Made by a program: the position numbers and the translations under genes
In this document: piece after piece, positions 43,801 through 52,697 of the stretch
Layout: the number at the start of each line of letters is the position of its first letter
How positions within the stretch are numbered: position 1 is the stretch's first letter
NCBI GenBank assembly: GCA_947626885.1
Contig: CANQTX010000011.1
Location: 1 to 52,697, forward strand
Origin: an uncultured Clostridia bacterium
GTDB taxonomy: Bacteria > Bacillota > Clostridia > TANB77 > CAG-508
DNA: 52,697 nucleotides
Reading direction: 5' to 3'
Notes under the pieces: generated by a model
Database searches by the model: none
What the model saw: the letters and a program-made list of their open reading frames with translations, nothing else
Told to the model about the DNA's origin: nothing

Positions 43801-46800
43801 TTTCTTCTTCACTTCTAGCTCTTGCAATATTTAACGTTCTGATAATTTCTTCTTCACTCTTTATAGATTCTAAATTTTCTTTTACTTCTTCTTTTTCCTC
43901 CGAAACTGCAATTAATAAATTAACAGATGCAATATCTTTTGGTGCTATTTTAATCGTTCGTTTTAAAGCTACTATAGGATCTATAACCTGTGTTATTGTT
44001 TTGGAAAATACTCTGTGATTTTTTATCATTTGTGGAATAGCATAATTTTCTCTTCCTTGAAATTTTTCTTTATCAATTTCATATTCAAAATCCACAATTT
44101 GTTCATTTTCTGTGTATAACGTTGCTCCTAAATATACATTTTCTTCTAATCTTCTATCTCTTTTTTGCACAATAATATTTTCATTTTCTTCTTCAAATTT
44201 TAGAAATAATTTGTTAAATGCTGGATGTGCATATTCTTGAATTTTATTCGATAAGCATGGTTCAAATCCAGCAATTATTTCTAAAACTTCTTCATTATTT
44301 CCTAAATTTTCAATTTCTATTCTTCTGATTTCTATTGCTTTATTAGGATCTAAAGTAATGATTTCATCAATCTTTAAATGATTTTCTGTTTTAGAAAATT
44401 TGACTTTATCTGGTGAAAAAGTAGGAATACTGTTTTTCTTAACATCAATAATTTTTTTCGTTTTTGTATTCTTGATATAAGAAAACATCCCTTGATATAA
44501 TTCGGAAGTCTCTTTATATTGATTCACCAATTTTCCTTCAAATTCACTAACACTTTGCCCTAAATCATCTACCGTAATTTTATATTTTTCATTAGCTATA
44601 ACATTTATATTCCTAAATATTTTGTTTGGTTCCTGAATTGTCCTTTCTATATAGCCACTATCACTAAATATTTTATTTTTTCCCACTTTTTCTTTATTTT
44701 CTTTTGTAATAATCATTTGTATTGGCATTCTTTCTTGTAATAAGATATCAACTGCTTCTATTTCTGGATTTTTAGAAAAACGTCTCTGCAAAATATTTTG
44801 GTGCACTACATTGTTAATAGATAATAAAATTAAACCTTGATGATGTGCCATATAAGTTTTTACTACTTCTTTTTTTCTGTGATTTTTTAGTCTTATTGGA
44901 GTATAATCAATGGCTTCATAGAATCCATATTTTCCTAAAGCTCCCTCTTCTTCTAGTAATTTTAAGTTTTCAATACCTTTATCAAAAGCATCTGATAATG
45001 ATAAAAATGTACTATACGGAGACACCACCAAATCCTCTTCTAATCCTCTTTTTAATCCTAGCCAAGGAATACCAAAAGCTTTATATTGATAATTATTATT
45101 CAAATCCCTTAAATTAAATGCCGATTCTGAAATTCCCCATGGGATTCCTAATTTTTTGCAATATTCTATTTGGCTCATAATTGCAAATTTACTTGACTCA
45201 TCTATTAAACTTCCTTTATATCTTTTTACATTAATATTAGGCATCAAATATTCAAAAGCCGTTCCTGTCCAAGAAATAAGTCCTTTGTAGCCTTTTAAAC
45301 TCGTTAAAGTTCTACTTAAATTATTCCAATGTTTAGAAGGAATATCTCCTTTGGCAATTGCTACTAAACTCGACTGTCTTGCTTCAGAAGCTAAAAAATC
45401 ATAATAAGAATCAATTAACTTATTTTCTTCTAAATTATAGCCTATTGACAACAGTTTATCTTTTTGACTATACAATTCCGAAAAATCTGTATGCAAAATT
45501 ATATCATTCACTTGAGAAATTAGATTTTCTACATCACATTTATTTTTATTTTCCATTAAAAACTGTTTAACAATATATAAATATCCTACAAAATTACCAC
45601 TATCTACACTCGATACAAATCGTGGTAATAATGGTTGTAGTGTTTTGGTATGATACCAATTATAAAGATGACCATTCCACTTAGCTAACATACTAACTGT
45701 TTCCATAATTTTACGAATATAATCTACTGCTTTTTTATATTTGATAAATCCAAAGTCATAGGCAGAAATAACTGCTAAAAGTTCTAATCCAATATTGGTT
45801 GAAGATGTTCTATCTACTGTTTTTTGTATTCTATCTTCTTGATAATTATCTATCATTAAATAATGATTTTCTTCTTTTATATGATCTTCGAAAAATTCCC
45901 AAGTTCTTCTTGCTATTTCTTCTAAATATTTTCTATCTTTCTCTTCTATTTTTCTATCCTCATGTCTATCTAAACTAATATACCATGCAACAATAGGACC
46001 CAGGAACCATAAAATACTCAATACTTTTATCCATGAATTTGCTAAAATGAATAAAACAATACCAGCATAAATGTTAATTTGCATTTCTTTTATATGATAT
46101 TGCAAGTTAGTTTTTGTATTCTTCTCTCCTTCTTCTGCAGTCATCCATTGTAATAATTTTGTTTTATGTTGCATTCTATAAATACTTCTAATAATACTAT
46201 CTGCATTCTTATACATTTCATAAGGTAAAAACATGATTTGCAATATAATGCGAACAAAACTAATCGTTATACTATTTAAATCTTTTGAAAATTTTTTATC
46301 TGCATATACTGCTCCTTGAATATTACTTTCTTTAAAAATGATATAGTTAATAATATCTAATACATACGGTATGATAATTGCTATTAAACAAATCCAAAAA
46401 GTACTAAAAGCAATCACTTGATTTGTAAATACATTAAGAGAACCTAAGATAATACCTATTAAGCTTGTAATAGCTAATAAACTTCTTCTTAGATTATCAT
46501 AGATTTTGAATTTTGAAATGGTATTTAATCGAATATTTTTAAGCCAACGCCATATTTGCCAATCCCCTCTAATCCATCGGTGATTTCTTAACATATAAGG
46601 AATATATCGTAAAGGATATCCATCTAATAACATAACATCTGTTAATAAACCACAACGCAAAAAATTACCCTCTAACAGATCATGGCTAAGCACTGTATTT
46701 TCTGGAATCTCATTTCTTAATATTTGATTATAAACAGCAACATTGTAAATACCTTTTCCTGTAAAAATGCCTTCTCCAAAATAATCTTGATAAATATCAG

Positions 46801-48859
46801 AAATGGCATTGGTATAACAATCAATACCACCTTGCATACTAAATAATTCTACAAAATATGATCGTTTGGAAAGAGATAAATCCATACCAATACGCGGTTG
46901 CATAATACCATATCCATCAATTACCCTATCTTCTTCAATAATAGGTGTATTCAAAATATGTCCCATAGCACCAATTAATTTGGCTGCAGACTCTAGATTT
47001 AAATTTGTATCACTATCTAAAGTAATAACATATTGAATATCTGGAAGCTTTTGCTCTTCTAATGCAATGGTATTGACTAAAAAATTATTCTGTATTTTTC
47101 CTTTAATATATTCATTAAAAGTAACTAAAAGACCCCTTTTTCTCTCCCAACCAATATAAGCATTTTCTCCGGCATTCCAAACTCTTTTCCTATATAAAAA
47201 ATGAAATTTAGAAAATGTATCACTTGGATATTTTTCATTTAATTTTTGAACAATTTCTAAACCTGTTACCGTAACTTCTTCATCAAATTCTTTTTTCTCA
47301 CTATCCTCTTCCGAACAATCACCCAAAAGAGCAAAATATAAGTTTTCTGATTGATTGGCTAGATAATAGATTTCTAATTTTTGCAACATTTCTTTTACTT
47401 TCTCTTTCGACTTTAGAATAGTAGGAATAACAACAAATGTTTTTTGATTTGAGGGAATACCTTTTTCATAGTTCATCTTAGGAATCAGGGTAGGTGGCTT
47501 TAATTTACTCATCATATAATTGATGATTCGTAAATAAATTTCTGAAATAGGAATATACGCAATTATCAAAAATAATCCCACCCATAATATATTTTGAGTT
47601 TTTATCCACCAATATACTCCCAATAAAAAGTCTATATAAATAGGTAGAATGATACTACTAGCAACATATACTTTCGCACTTTTTTTAATATCTGTTACAT
47701 AGCCATGCTTAATTTCTAAAACTGCTTTTAGCTCTTGTAAACCCTCTTTTATTAAATAATATCCTACATGTGCTTTTTTTCTTTCATGAATATCTTTATA
47801 ATTTTCATATCTTTTACATAATTCAATAATTTTCTCTGAAATATAAATTTCTGAAATTTTATATTTTTTAGAGATTTTTTCTATAATTCCTCTATAATAA
47901 CTTTTTGTTTCTTCATCCATCAAAGAATAAATACCAGAAGGATCTAATTTTAGTATCTCTTCTGAAGCATTCATATAACTAAATAATTCACTAAAATTAA
48001 TGCGATTAACGGTTTTAATACTAGTAATACAATTTCCCATTGTTATTTTTATATTAGCTATATGAAAATGCTCTTTTTGTATCACATCTGAAATGGTAAG
48101 TCCTAATTTTAAAACTTCTTTTTCTAATATTTCTTGATACACAATGGTCTTTTTGCCATATTTTTTTAATTTATAAGACATATATTCTATAAAAGGATAT
48201 TTGGGTTGATTTTCAAATAATCTTTCCAAATTGCTTGTATGAATAAAACGCCTATCTTTTACATCTTTTTCTTCTATGATTCTTTCAATAATGCTTTCTG
48301 CCCTATACTTTTGAATTTGAGAAGCATAAATTTTTTCACATAACTCTTTGATATGAGATATCATACATATTTTAAAAAATATACCAATATTACAAATTTC
48401 TTCCATACTTAAAAACTTTTTTCTTTGATAGGCATTTAAAGCTATATCAATTGTTTCTCGATCAATTTTACAATCTGAAAAAGCAATAATTTCTTCTGCT
48501 AATACGTAACACCTTGCAAATCCTTCATATCTTCCGCTCGCGATTCCTATCATCTTTTTATATTTATTTAATGGTAACTCTTTTTCAATTAATTTTACAG
48601 TTTCTTCTATAATATAAAAATTATCTAACAACCACTCTCCCGCTGAATGCATTTTTATCCCTAACTTTAAATGTTTATTAACAAGATTATACGTTTCTAA
48701 AATAAATTTATAATTTTGCTTTAAAGCTGGTATGGGATAGGTTTCTTTACTAGAATAATTTTTTATATTATGCTCCGAAGCAATTTTTTCAATATAATGA
48801 CTTAATTGATTTTTATCTAATAACGCTCCACGTATATTTAAAACTTTATTTTTTCTCAT
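40838..48859 (-). CDS. Cyclic beta-1,2-glucan synthase (GT84-GH94 giant protein)
   Basis: This 2673-residue protein fits the NdvB/Cgs family. After an N-terminal region of about 400 residues come membrane helices near 400-460, a glycosyltransferase domain with VITLDSDTNLN (DxD, about 611), the SHDLLEG acid region (about 725) and HRWIRGDWQIWRW (about 766), further membrane helices near 790-850 and 960-1000, the Glycoamylase-like domain near 1000-1420, two beta-sandwich parts, and a C-terminal GH94 phosphorylase-type domain with IGIGDWNDGFSNVG (about 2350). In proteobacteria this enzyme makes cyclic osmoregulated glucans; in Firmicutes the product and role are less known. It is complete and unbroken. 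No transporter such as NdvA is adjacent. Confidence 0.92.
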   Translation of the reverse strand: MRKNKVLNIRGALLDKNQLSHYIEKIASEHNIKNYSSKETYPIPALKQNYKFILETYNLVNKHLKLGIKMHSAGEWLLDNFYIIEETVKLIEKELPLNKYKKMIGIASGRYEGFARCYVLAEEIIAFSDCKIDRETIDIALNAYQRKKFLSMEEICNIGIFFKICMISHIKELCEKIYASQIQKYRAESIIERIIEEKDVKDRRFIHTSNLERLFENQPKYPFIEYMSYKLKKYGKKTIVYQEILEKEVLKLGLTISDVIQKEHFHIANIKITMGNCITSIKTVNRINFSELFSYMNASEEILKLDPSGIYSLMDEETKSYYRGIIEKISKKYKISEIYISEKIIELCKRYENYKDIHERKKAHVGYYLIKEGLQELKAVLEIKHGYVTDIKKSAKVYVASSIILPIYIDFLLGVYWWIKTQNILWVGLFLIIAYIPISEIYLRIINYMMSKLKPPTLIPKMNYEKGIPSNQKTFVVIPTILKSKEKVKEMLQKLEIYYLANQSENLYFALLGDCSEEDSEKKEFDEEVTVTGLEIVQKLNEKYPSDTFSKFHFLYRKRVWNAGENAYIGWERKRGLLVTFNEYIKGKIQNNFLVNTIALEEQKLPDIQYVITLDSDTNLNLESAAKLIGAMGHILNTPIIEEDRVIDGYGIMQPRIGMDLSLSKRSYFVELFSMQGGIDCYTNAISDIYQDYFGEGIFTGKGIYNVAVYNQILRNEIPENTVLSHDLLEGNFLRCGLLTDVMLLDGYPLRYIPYMLRNHRWIRGDWQIWRWLKNIRLNTISKFKIYDNLRRSLLAITSLIGIILGSLNVFTNQVIAFSTFWICLIAIIIPYVLDIINYIIFKESNIQGAVYADKKFSKDLNSITISFVRIILQIMFLPYEMYKNADSIIRSIYRMQHKTKLLQWMTAEEGEKNTKTNLQYHIKEMQINIYAGIVLFILANSWIKVLSILWFLGPIVAWYISLDRHEDRKIEEKDRKYLEEIARRTWEFFEDHIKEENHYLMIDNYQEDRIQKTVDRTSSTNIGLELLAVISAYDFGFIKYKKAVDYIRKIMETVSMLAKWNGHLYNWYHTKTLQPLLPRFVSSVDSGNFVGYLYIVKQFLMENKNKCDVENLISQVNDIILHTDFSELYSQKDKLLSIGYNLEENKLIDSYYDFLASEARQSSLVAIAKGDIPSKHWNNLSRTLTSLKGYKGLISWTGTAFEYLMPNINVKRYKGSLIDESSKFAIMSQIEYCKKLGIPWGISESAFNLRDLNNNYQYKAFGIPWLGLKRGLEEDLVVSPYSTFLSLSDAFDKGIENLKLLEEEGALGKYGFYEAIDYTPIRLKNHRKKEVVKTYMAHHQGLILLSINNVVHQNILQRRFSKNPEIEAVDILLQERMPIQMIITKENKEKVGKNKIFSDSGYIERTIQEPNKIFRNINVIANEKYKITVDDLGQSVSEFEGKLVNQYKETSELYQGMFSYIKNTKTKKIIDVKKNSIPTFSPDKVKFSKTENHLKIDEIITLDPNKAIEIRRIEIENLGNNEEVLEIIAGFEPCLSNKIQEYAHPAFNKLFLKFEEENENIIVQKRDRRLEENVYLGATLYTENEQIVDFEYEIDKEKFQGRENYAIPQMIKNHRVFSKTITQVIDPIVALKRTIKIAPKDIASVNLLIAVSEEKEEVKENLESIKSEEEIIRTLNIARARSEEESKYLQINTEKLELYSKMLSYILRLNPLKINKSNKEYMKDSFWKYGISGDLPIVLVKIKNIEDIYVIEEVVSAFEYYRAKNIPIDLIILNDESNVYERFVKENIEEVISNKQLNFLKNVYAGIFILNKNEMQQEDLEAITFKARLTINAQMGGLAAHIKELEEKQEKLKKAIVIKKDKRNDTHEEIYPIKEEALLYDNGYGGFSQDGKEYHIYKNKENKLPAVWCNVLTNRFFGTIVTDNLGGYTWNKNSRINRLTAWNNNSVMDVPSEIFYMKDEANKKIWTLNSSVIPNSNDYYVSHGFGYTKFTNKNDNLIQKLEIFVPSQDSVKVLRFKIKNMLNEERKLKFVVYFKTVLGEDEYFTNGNIEVERKGNVILLKNVLAEDVFKGKRMYVTANIPINSFTGEKDNFFGEGDIEAPDALYRNLNHASGLGKNSCLGLEFIIKLDKFEDKKFSIIMGQENETDRIFELAEKYQQEDNIDRLLEETKKNWNRILTTIHIKTPSDSMNIMMNGWLVYQTLASRILGRTGYYQSGGAFGFRDQLQDAIGIKYVDSSYLKEQIMNCARHQFIEGDVLHWWHTDTKKGIRTKFSDDYLWLVYGTLQYIQFENSQEILEEQIEYLKGALLEEGEEEKYDIYYESDKKESLFEHCVRAIENSISKGIDPFPKIGIGDWNDGFSNVGSKGKGESVWLAFFLYDILNQFIPICAQRKREDLVKRYTEVKEKLKRNINTKGWDGRWYKRAITDDGNELGSMTSEECRIDSLVQSWSVISDAGDNDKKFIAMEEAENYLVDKENKIIKLFDPPFEKATFNPGYIKAYPPGIRENGGQYTHASVWFMIAEAILGFGDKAMTLAEMLNPIEHAKTKEEARKFKLEPYILEADLYSNKDLVGRGGWNWYTGSSSWYFKAVIEYILGLKIQNGFLSISPCIAKDWKEYEIQYKYKTSIYKIKVKNPNSKNTGIQKFIVNGEELTEKQVLLQDNGKIYQVEVLM

Positions 48860-49106
48860 ATCATTCCCCTTATGTCTATCTAAAAATTAAATATTTTATC
48901 ACTCTTTACAAATGTCATATCCTTTTCCATAGCATTATGTTGATGTTATTTTTTCCTATTTTTTTTAAATTATACCGTTTTCAATTGCTAAATCCTTATG
49001 ATATGAATTTAGGTAATAAAAGTATTTTATTTTTCCTCTATAAAAAGACTATTTTCATATGTTTCGTCATATAATAGCATAAGAATGATCCTGTTGGGGA
49101 GGTTTT

Positions 49107-49823
49107 ATGATTATTTTAAATAAAAAAAGATTGTTATTTATTAATTTATTAATTGTTTTTTCCATTGGATTTTATGCATTTAAAAATTTTGATAATATCA
49201 CTTTACCAACTTCTTCTCTTCCCAGTGCAAATCATACAGTTGTCTTAGATGCAGGTCATGGAAATCCGGATGGTGGTGCAGTTGCAGCAGATGGAACAAT
49301 AGAATCTGCACTCAATTTAGCTATTGTTTTAAAACTACAAAGTTTATTAGAAGCCTCTGATTGTACCGTTATTTTAACACGCTCTGATGAAAATGGTATT
49401 TATGCCTCTCATGCAGATACCATTCGTGAACAAAAAATCTCTGATATGAAAAATCGTGTTGCCATAGGAAATCATACTAATGCTGATATTTTTGTTTCTA
49501 TTCATATGAACAAACTAGAACAAACACAATATAGTGGTTGGCAAACATTTTATAAGAATACAGATGAAGACAGTAAAAATTTAGCTACTGTCATTCAAAA
49601 AAACTTAAATGATTTTATGGCAGAAGAAAACCATAGAGAAGTAAAATCTATAAAAGATATCTATCTTACAAGGTATATTGAAATTCCTTTGGCTATTGTA
49701 GAATGTGGTTTTTTATCTAATATAGAAGAAACAGAAAAACTAAAAACAGATTCCTATCAAGATTCTCTAGCTTGGAGTATTTATGTTGGTATTATGGATT
49801 ATTTTCATCAAAAGGATGGATAA
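49107..49823 (+). CDS. N-acetylmuramoyl-L-alanine amidase, CwlD-like
   Basis: Amidase_3 family zinc hydrolase. An N-terminal signal-anchor helix (LLFINLLIVFSIGFYAF) is followed by VVLDAGHGNPDGGAV with the first His ligand, the ESALNLA Glu ligand region, FVSIHMN with the second His, and AIVECGFLSN with the catalytic Glu. In Bacillus CwlD makes muramic-lactam of spore cortex; here a spore role is possible but not shown. A GGGGAGG site precedes the ATG. Confidence 0.9.
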   Translation: MIILNKKRLLFINLLIVFSIGFYAFKNFDNITLPTSSLPSANHTVVLDAGHGNPDGGAVAADGTIESALNLAIVLKLQSLLEASDCTVILTRSDENGIYASHADTIREQKISDMKNRVAIGNHTNADIFVSIHMNKLEQTQYSGWQTFYKNTDEDSKNLATVIQKNLNDFMAEENHREVKSIKDIYLTRYIEIPLAIVECGFLSNIEETEKLKTDSYQDSLAWSIYVGIMDYFHQKDG

Positions 49824-49830
49824 TACTATG

Positions 49831-49859
49831 TTGCACAATGCATTATCCTATGGTATAAT
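49831..49859 (+). promoter_or_regulatory. Promoter of the 72-residue gene
   Basis: TTGCAC (49831-49836), 17-nt spacer, TATAAT (49854-49859), about 30 nt upstream of the ATG. Confidence 0.75.
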
Positions 49860-49888
49860 CCTTTTAGCAAGAGCGGAAAGGATTTTTT

Positions 49889-50107
49889 ATGGGACTTTAT
49901 GGAGATAAAAAAGATTACGAGACACTCGTAAAAGAAAACATTCAAAAAGCCAAGTTATTGTATCCTCTTTCAGAAGAAGATAAAACTTTGGTTTCTCATT
50001 TGCTTTCAAAAAAAGAAAAAGTTAGAGAAAAAAATGGATTTTTCGCTAACTTTCAATTAAAATATATTCAAAAACAAATTGACCATATCCAAAAAAAATA
50101 TCTTTAA
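49889..50107 (+). CDS. Small lysine-rich protein, 72 residues, function unknown
   Basis: I do not recognise it. It is hydrophilic, predicted mostly helical (ENIQKAKLLYPLSEEDKTLVSHLLSKKEK) with a Lys/Gln-rich end and no signal or membrane segment. It is credible because it has its own promoter and a GGAAAGGA site before the ATG. It converges with the GGDEF gene. Confidence 0.7.
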   Translation: MGLYGDKKDYETLVKENIQKAKLLYPLSEEDKTLVSHLLSKKEKVREKNGFFANFQLKYIQKQIDHIQKKYL

Positions 50108-50133
50108 ATGTTTTTTTCCTATAGTTACTATGT

Positions 50134-51063
50134 TTAAAATTTTCGTTTATTAATAATATATGTACTTCCCATAATTGTTTTTGCTTGATGTTTTACTTGT
50201 GCACCAATTTCTCCTATTTCCAAAGTTGATTTATAGGTTTTGTAATCTACCTCTACAACTGCTATTGATATGGTTGTTAGTGGAAATTGTTCAATAATTC
50301 CTCTTCTATTGGCTACTTCAACATATCCTCTCTCATTATCAATTTCATTATAATAATTTACAATGCACTTATCAAACTCCAAAATAATGTTTTGACAAAC
50401 TTTATCATAATCTGTTTTCCCAATGATAGCAATAAAATCATCTCCACCAATATGTCCAATAAAATTATTACTATCTTCAATCAGATGAATATGCTTTGAA
50501 ATCGTTCTAGCAGTAAACTTAATAATTTCATCTCCATTTGCAAATCCATAAACATCATTATATGCTTTAAAATTATCTAAATCAAAATATAAAATAGCAA
50601 ATATTTCTTTATTTAATAATCTTTTTTTCATTTCTGCCTGAATTTGCACATTACCTGGTAATCCTGTTAAAGGACTAATTCTTCTGTTTTTAGAAATTAA
50701 ACCCGTAATGTTTTTAATGGTATAATAAATATACTCATCATCTATGGGTTTTTTTATGTAATAGTCTACCTCCGCTTTTAAAACATCTCTCCTATGTTCT
50801 CTTTCTCTATTTGAACTAACAACAATAATTGGTGTAATACAGTTATCTTCATTCGCTCTAACACCATTGCAAAATTCTATAATATTTTTTTCTGTATGAT
50901 CTTCATCGATAATAATTAATGCAGGAATGTTTCTCAATGCTACTTCTATTTCTTCTGTTGCAATATTTTTTAAATGATATTCTTGCTTATCGTGTTCAAA
51001 AATTTTTTTTAGTTTCTTAGTTAGCTCACTACTATTATCAATTACATAAATATCTTGAACCAT
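50134..51063 (-). CDS. Receiver-GGDEF protein, likely diguanylate cyclase
   Basis: The N-terminal domain (1-115) looks like a receiver: VIDNSSE, an IIIDED strand with candidate phospho-acceptor Asp53, IIVVSS and YIKKPIDDE with the conserved Lys. The GGDEF domain starts at ISPLTGLPGN, has LYFDLDNFKAYNDVYGFANGDEII and the active-site signature GGDDF, a conservative variant. It would make c-di-GMP in the cytoplasm. No I-site RxxD is obvious. No EAL or HD-GYP gene is near. 309 residues; monocistronic by appearance. Confidence 0.88.
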   Translation of the reverse strand: MVQDIYVIDNSSELTKKLKKIFEHDKQEYHLKNIATEEIEVALRNIPALIIIDEDHTEKNIIEFCNGVRANEDNCITPIIVVSSNREREHRRDVLKAEVDYYIKKPIDDEYIYYTIKNITGLISKNRRISPLTGLPGNVQIQAEMKKRLLNKEIFAILYFDLDNFKAYNDVYGFANGDEIIKFTARTISKHIHLIEDSNNFIGHIGGDDFIAIIGKTDYDKVCQNIILEFDKCIVNYYNEIDNERGYVEVANRRGIIEQFPLTTISIAVVEVDYKTYKSTLEIGEIGAQVKHQAKTIMGSTYIINKRKF

Positions 51064-51154
51064 TTATTTCTCCTTGTATCTAACAGATTACCACATTTTA
51101 TATATTTGCTAATTCGTCGTACATCATATCTTAAAGTTTACTATCACATTACTG

Positions 51155-52432
51155 TTATCTATAAATTTCCTGTATGCTTTGTTCCTCTTGTCCATCGGAT
51201 GTTATAACAGTTAATGTTATTCTGTTATTACCTTCTGCTAAAGGAAGATCATTTAATTCTAAATCAATAGGGTTATCGCCAATACCATTAACATCATAGT
51301 CAACATCATTAATATTTAATTTAATTTCTTTAATACCATTTTCGTAATGAATAGTAGCATGCGCTGTTTCTCCTGATGTATTCTTTTCTATACTAATTTC
51401 TGGTTTATTAACTTCATCAGGTGTTTCTTCTGGGTTATCTGTTTGCTCTGTATCACCTGGTAAATTTTCTTCTGGTGTTAGAATATGATTGCTTATTTCT
51501 TCTGTTACTTCTGTTTCTGTACTATCGGTACTAGTTGCACTTACTATAACGGTATTATCTCCTTCTGGTAATGTCATATTAAAACTAATTTCTTTTGGAC
51601 TTCCTTCTGCTAAACCACTTACATCAACATCTTCTCCATTAACCTTTAATTTTACTTCTTGTATACCGTTTTCATGTACAATATAAATGTCTGCTGACGT
51701 TTTATCATCTGAAACTGTAATTGTAATTTCCGGTTTCGTTAAACCAGTAAAGTTTTTCATTTCTGTTGTTGTATTATTATTGCTATCCACTGCAATAATA
51801 GTTAAATCATTACTTCCTTTTAAAATTTCCAATTCTAATCTGATTTCTTTTGGATTATCCTCCGTTGCCTGTACGGTTTCTTCTTCTTCATTATTCCAAC
51901 GATATGTTACAAAATCTAAGCTTGTTTCATCTGTCGCAACAATAACCACTTTTTTGGTATCATTATCTACAGAAATATCGATAATAGGATTTAAAATATC
52001 TGTTCCACTTTCTGATGTAAATTGACCTTCATAAGTTGTTTCTTGTCCTTCTATATCTGTAACTTTAACATGCAACGTATTATTTCCTGCTGGAAGTGGT
52101 ATTTTGTCTTCTCTTTCTGTTTCTCCCTCTGCTTTAATAACCGTTTCTTTGCCATTATTCCAACTATAAATAATTTTTTCAATTGCTATGGTATGTGTCA
52201 CTTTTATTTTTATTTCTGTTTCTTCTTGTGTTACTTCTATTACTGGTTTCTCTACAGCTACATTATTTTTTTTATTTTCTTGATTTCTTTTATATACACC
52301 CCAAGCACCACTAGCAATTAACACAATAGCAAATATGATTAAAATTACTGCAAATACTCTTACAATTTTATCTGAACCTGAAGACGAATTGCCTTTTTTA
52401 TTAGGATTATAATCTAAAATTTGGTTCATCAT
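51155..52432 (-). CDS. Membrane-anchored extracellular protein with Ig-like repeats
   Basis: A Gly/Ser/Lys-rich cytoplasmic start is followed by one membrane helix (about 25-46) and four repeats of roughly 85-95 residues with the pattern IKVT...VIYSWNNG and NNTLHVKVTDIEGQ, SNDLTIIAVDSNNNT, DNTVIVSATSTDST and NNRITLTVITSDGQE. These look like bacterial Ig-like beta-sandwich domains of surface or cell-wall proteins. Repeats 3 and 4 are separated by a Pro/Glu/Asp/Thr linker (about 320-350). No LPXTG or binding motif is seen. Function unknown. Confidence 0.8.
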   Translation of the reverse strand: MMNQILDYNPNKKGNSSSGSDKIVRVFAVILIIFAIVLIASGAWGVYKRNQENKKNNVAVEKPVIEVTQEETEIKIKVTHTIAIEKIIYSWNNGKETVIKAEGETEREDKIPLPAGNNTLHVKVTDIEGQETTYEGQFTSESGTDILNPIIDISVDNDTKKVVIVATDETSLDFVTYRWNNEEEETVQATEDNPKEIRLELEILKGSNDLTIIAVDSNNNTTTEMKNFTGLTKPEITITVSDDKTSADIYIVHENGIQEVKLKVNGEDVDVSGLAEGSPKEISFNMTLPEGDNTVIVSATSTDSTETEVTEEISNHILTPEENLPGDTEQTDNPEETPDEVNKPEISIEKNTSGETAHATIHYENGIKEIKLNINDVDYDVNGIGDNPIDLELNDLPLAEGNNRITLTVITSDGQEEQSIQEIYR

Positions 52433-52569
52433 ACCACCTCTATTTACTTACTTCACGTTTGATTATAACATATACATTTTTTGTTGTAAACACAAAAATT
52501 TACCTTTTTTGACACTTCTTATTCTTATTATCCTTCTTGTTTTTGATAGGATCGTTTCATTAACTTTCA

Positions 52570-52598
52570 TTGACTTTTTTCGACATTTGTTCTATAAT
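52570..52598 (+). promoter_or_regulatory. Promoter reading out of the right edge
   Basis: TTGACT (52570-52575), 17-nt spacer, TATAAT (52593-52598), near consensus, reading toward a gene beyond the window. The remaining 52433-52697 stretch shows no gene. Confidence 0.75.
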
Positions 52599-52697
52599 GT
52601 AATTATTGTTAATATATTATTAAAAGACTAACTATTAATTGTCAATAGTTTTTCAAAAAAATTTTTTTAAATAATTTGTTAGATAAAAATTTGTACG

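Noticed and set aside
1..52697. CRISPR array, prophage or rRNA operon
   Set aside because: No regularly spaced repeats, no phage structural genes and no rRNA-like sequence were seen.

Overview
The window looks like a chromosome segment from an AT-rich, strictly anaerobic Firmicute of the Clostridia type, probably host-associated. The reasons are very low GC, AGGAGG-type ribosome sites, sigma-A promoters of the TTGACT-17-TATAAT kind, a trimeric [FeFe] hydrogenase, a four-subunit 2-oxoacid:ferredoxin oxidoreductase, CwlD, YaaT, ScpB and EndoA/MazF orthologues, and MinD/MinE. The species cannot be named from the sequence.

Layout. 1-378: start of a prepilin-like surface gene and its upstream switch. 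384-2446: proS and scpB. 2622-6196: a DUF2207 membrane protein, apt, mtnN and a 63-residue protein. 6373-10530: hydCBA hydrogenase operon. 10732-14148: a diversity-generating retroelement (DGR) with reverse transcriptase, template repeat, Avd, a broken MutS-like gene and a prepilin-like target with a C-terminal variable repeat. 14149-17062: switch, tRNA-Met, dead IS, DUF2207 paralogue and a gene-poor stretch. 17063-19706: a Cys-rich protein and a DUF87-type ATPase. 19873-27403: araC-type regulator, asnS, endoA, a membrane-anchored protein, dusB, rodA, minE, minD. 27673-30874: porGDAB. 30980-32571: a broken prepilin/LRR surface gene and its switch. 32605-40689: regulator, ferredoxin, deaminase, yaaT, holB, lepB, membrane protein, sensor kinase and response regulator. 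40838-48859: a 2673-residue cyclic beta-glucan synthase. 49107-52432: cwlD, a small protein, a GGDEF protein and an Ig-like surface protein.

The most striking signal is a family of three apparently invertible promoters (134-319, 14170-14347, 32326-32504). Each lies exactly 21 nt upstream of the start codon of a prepilin-like gene. Each is bounded by two inverted 25-bp sites built as 9-bp half-sites around a 7-bp spacer. Each encloses a sigma-A promoter whose -10 box lies exactly 12 nt from the distal site. The spacer is identical within each pair but differs between loci, as expected if a tyrosine recombinase pairs only cognate sites. In all three loci the promoter points away from the surface gene (OFF as assembled). 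One controlled gene is the DGR target, so on/off phase variation and retroelement-driven sequence diversification appear stacked on the same surface protein. No recombinase is in the window.

Metabolically, porGDAB (pyruvate or a related 2-oxoacid to acyl-CoA plus reduced ferredoxin), the small ferredoxin and HydABC (H2 from reduced ferredoxin and NADH) form a consistent fermentative electron-disposal module. All claims come from reading the sequence and translations; no database search was run.
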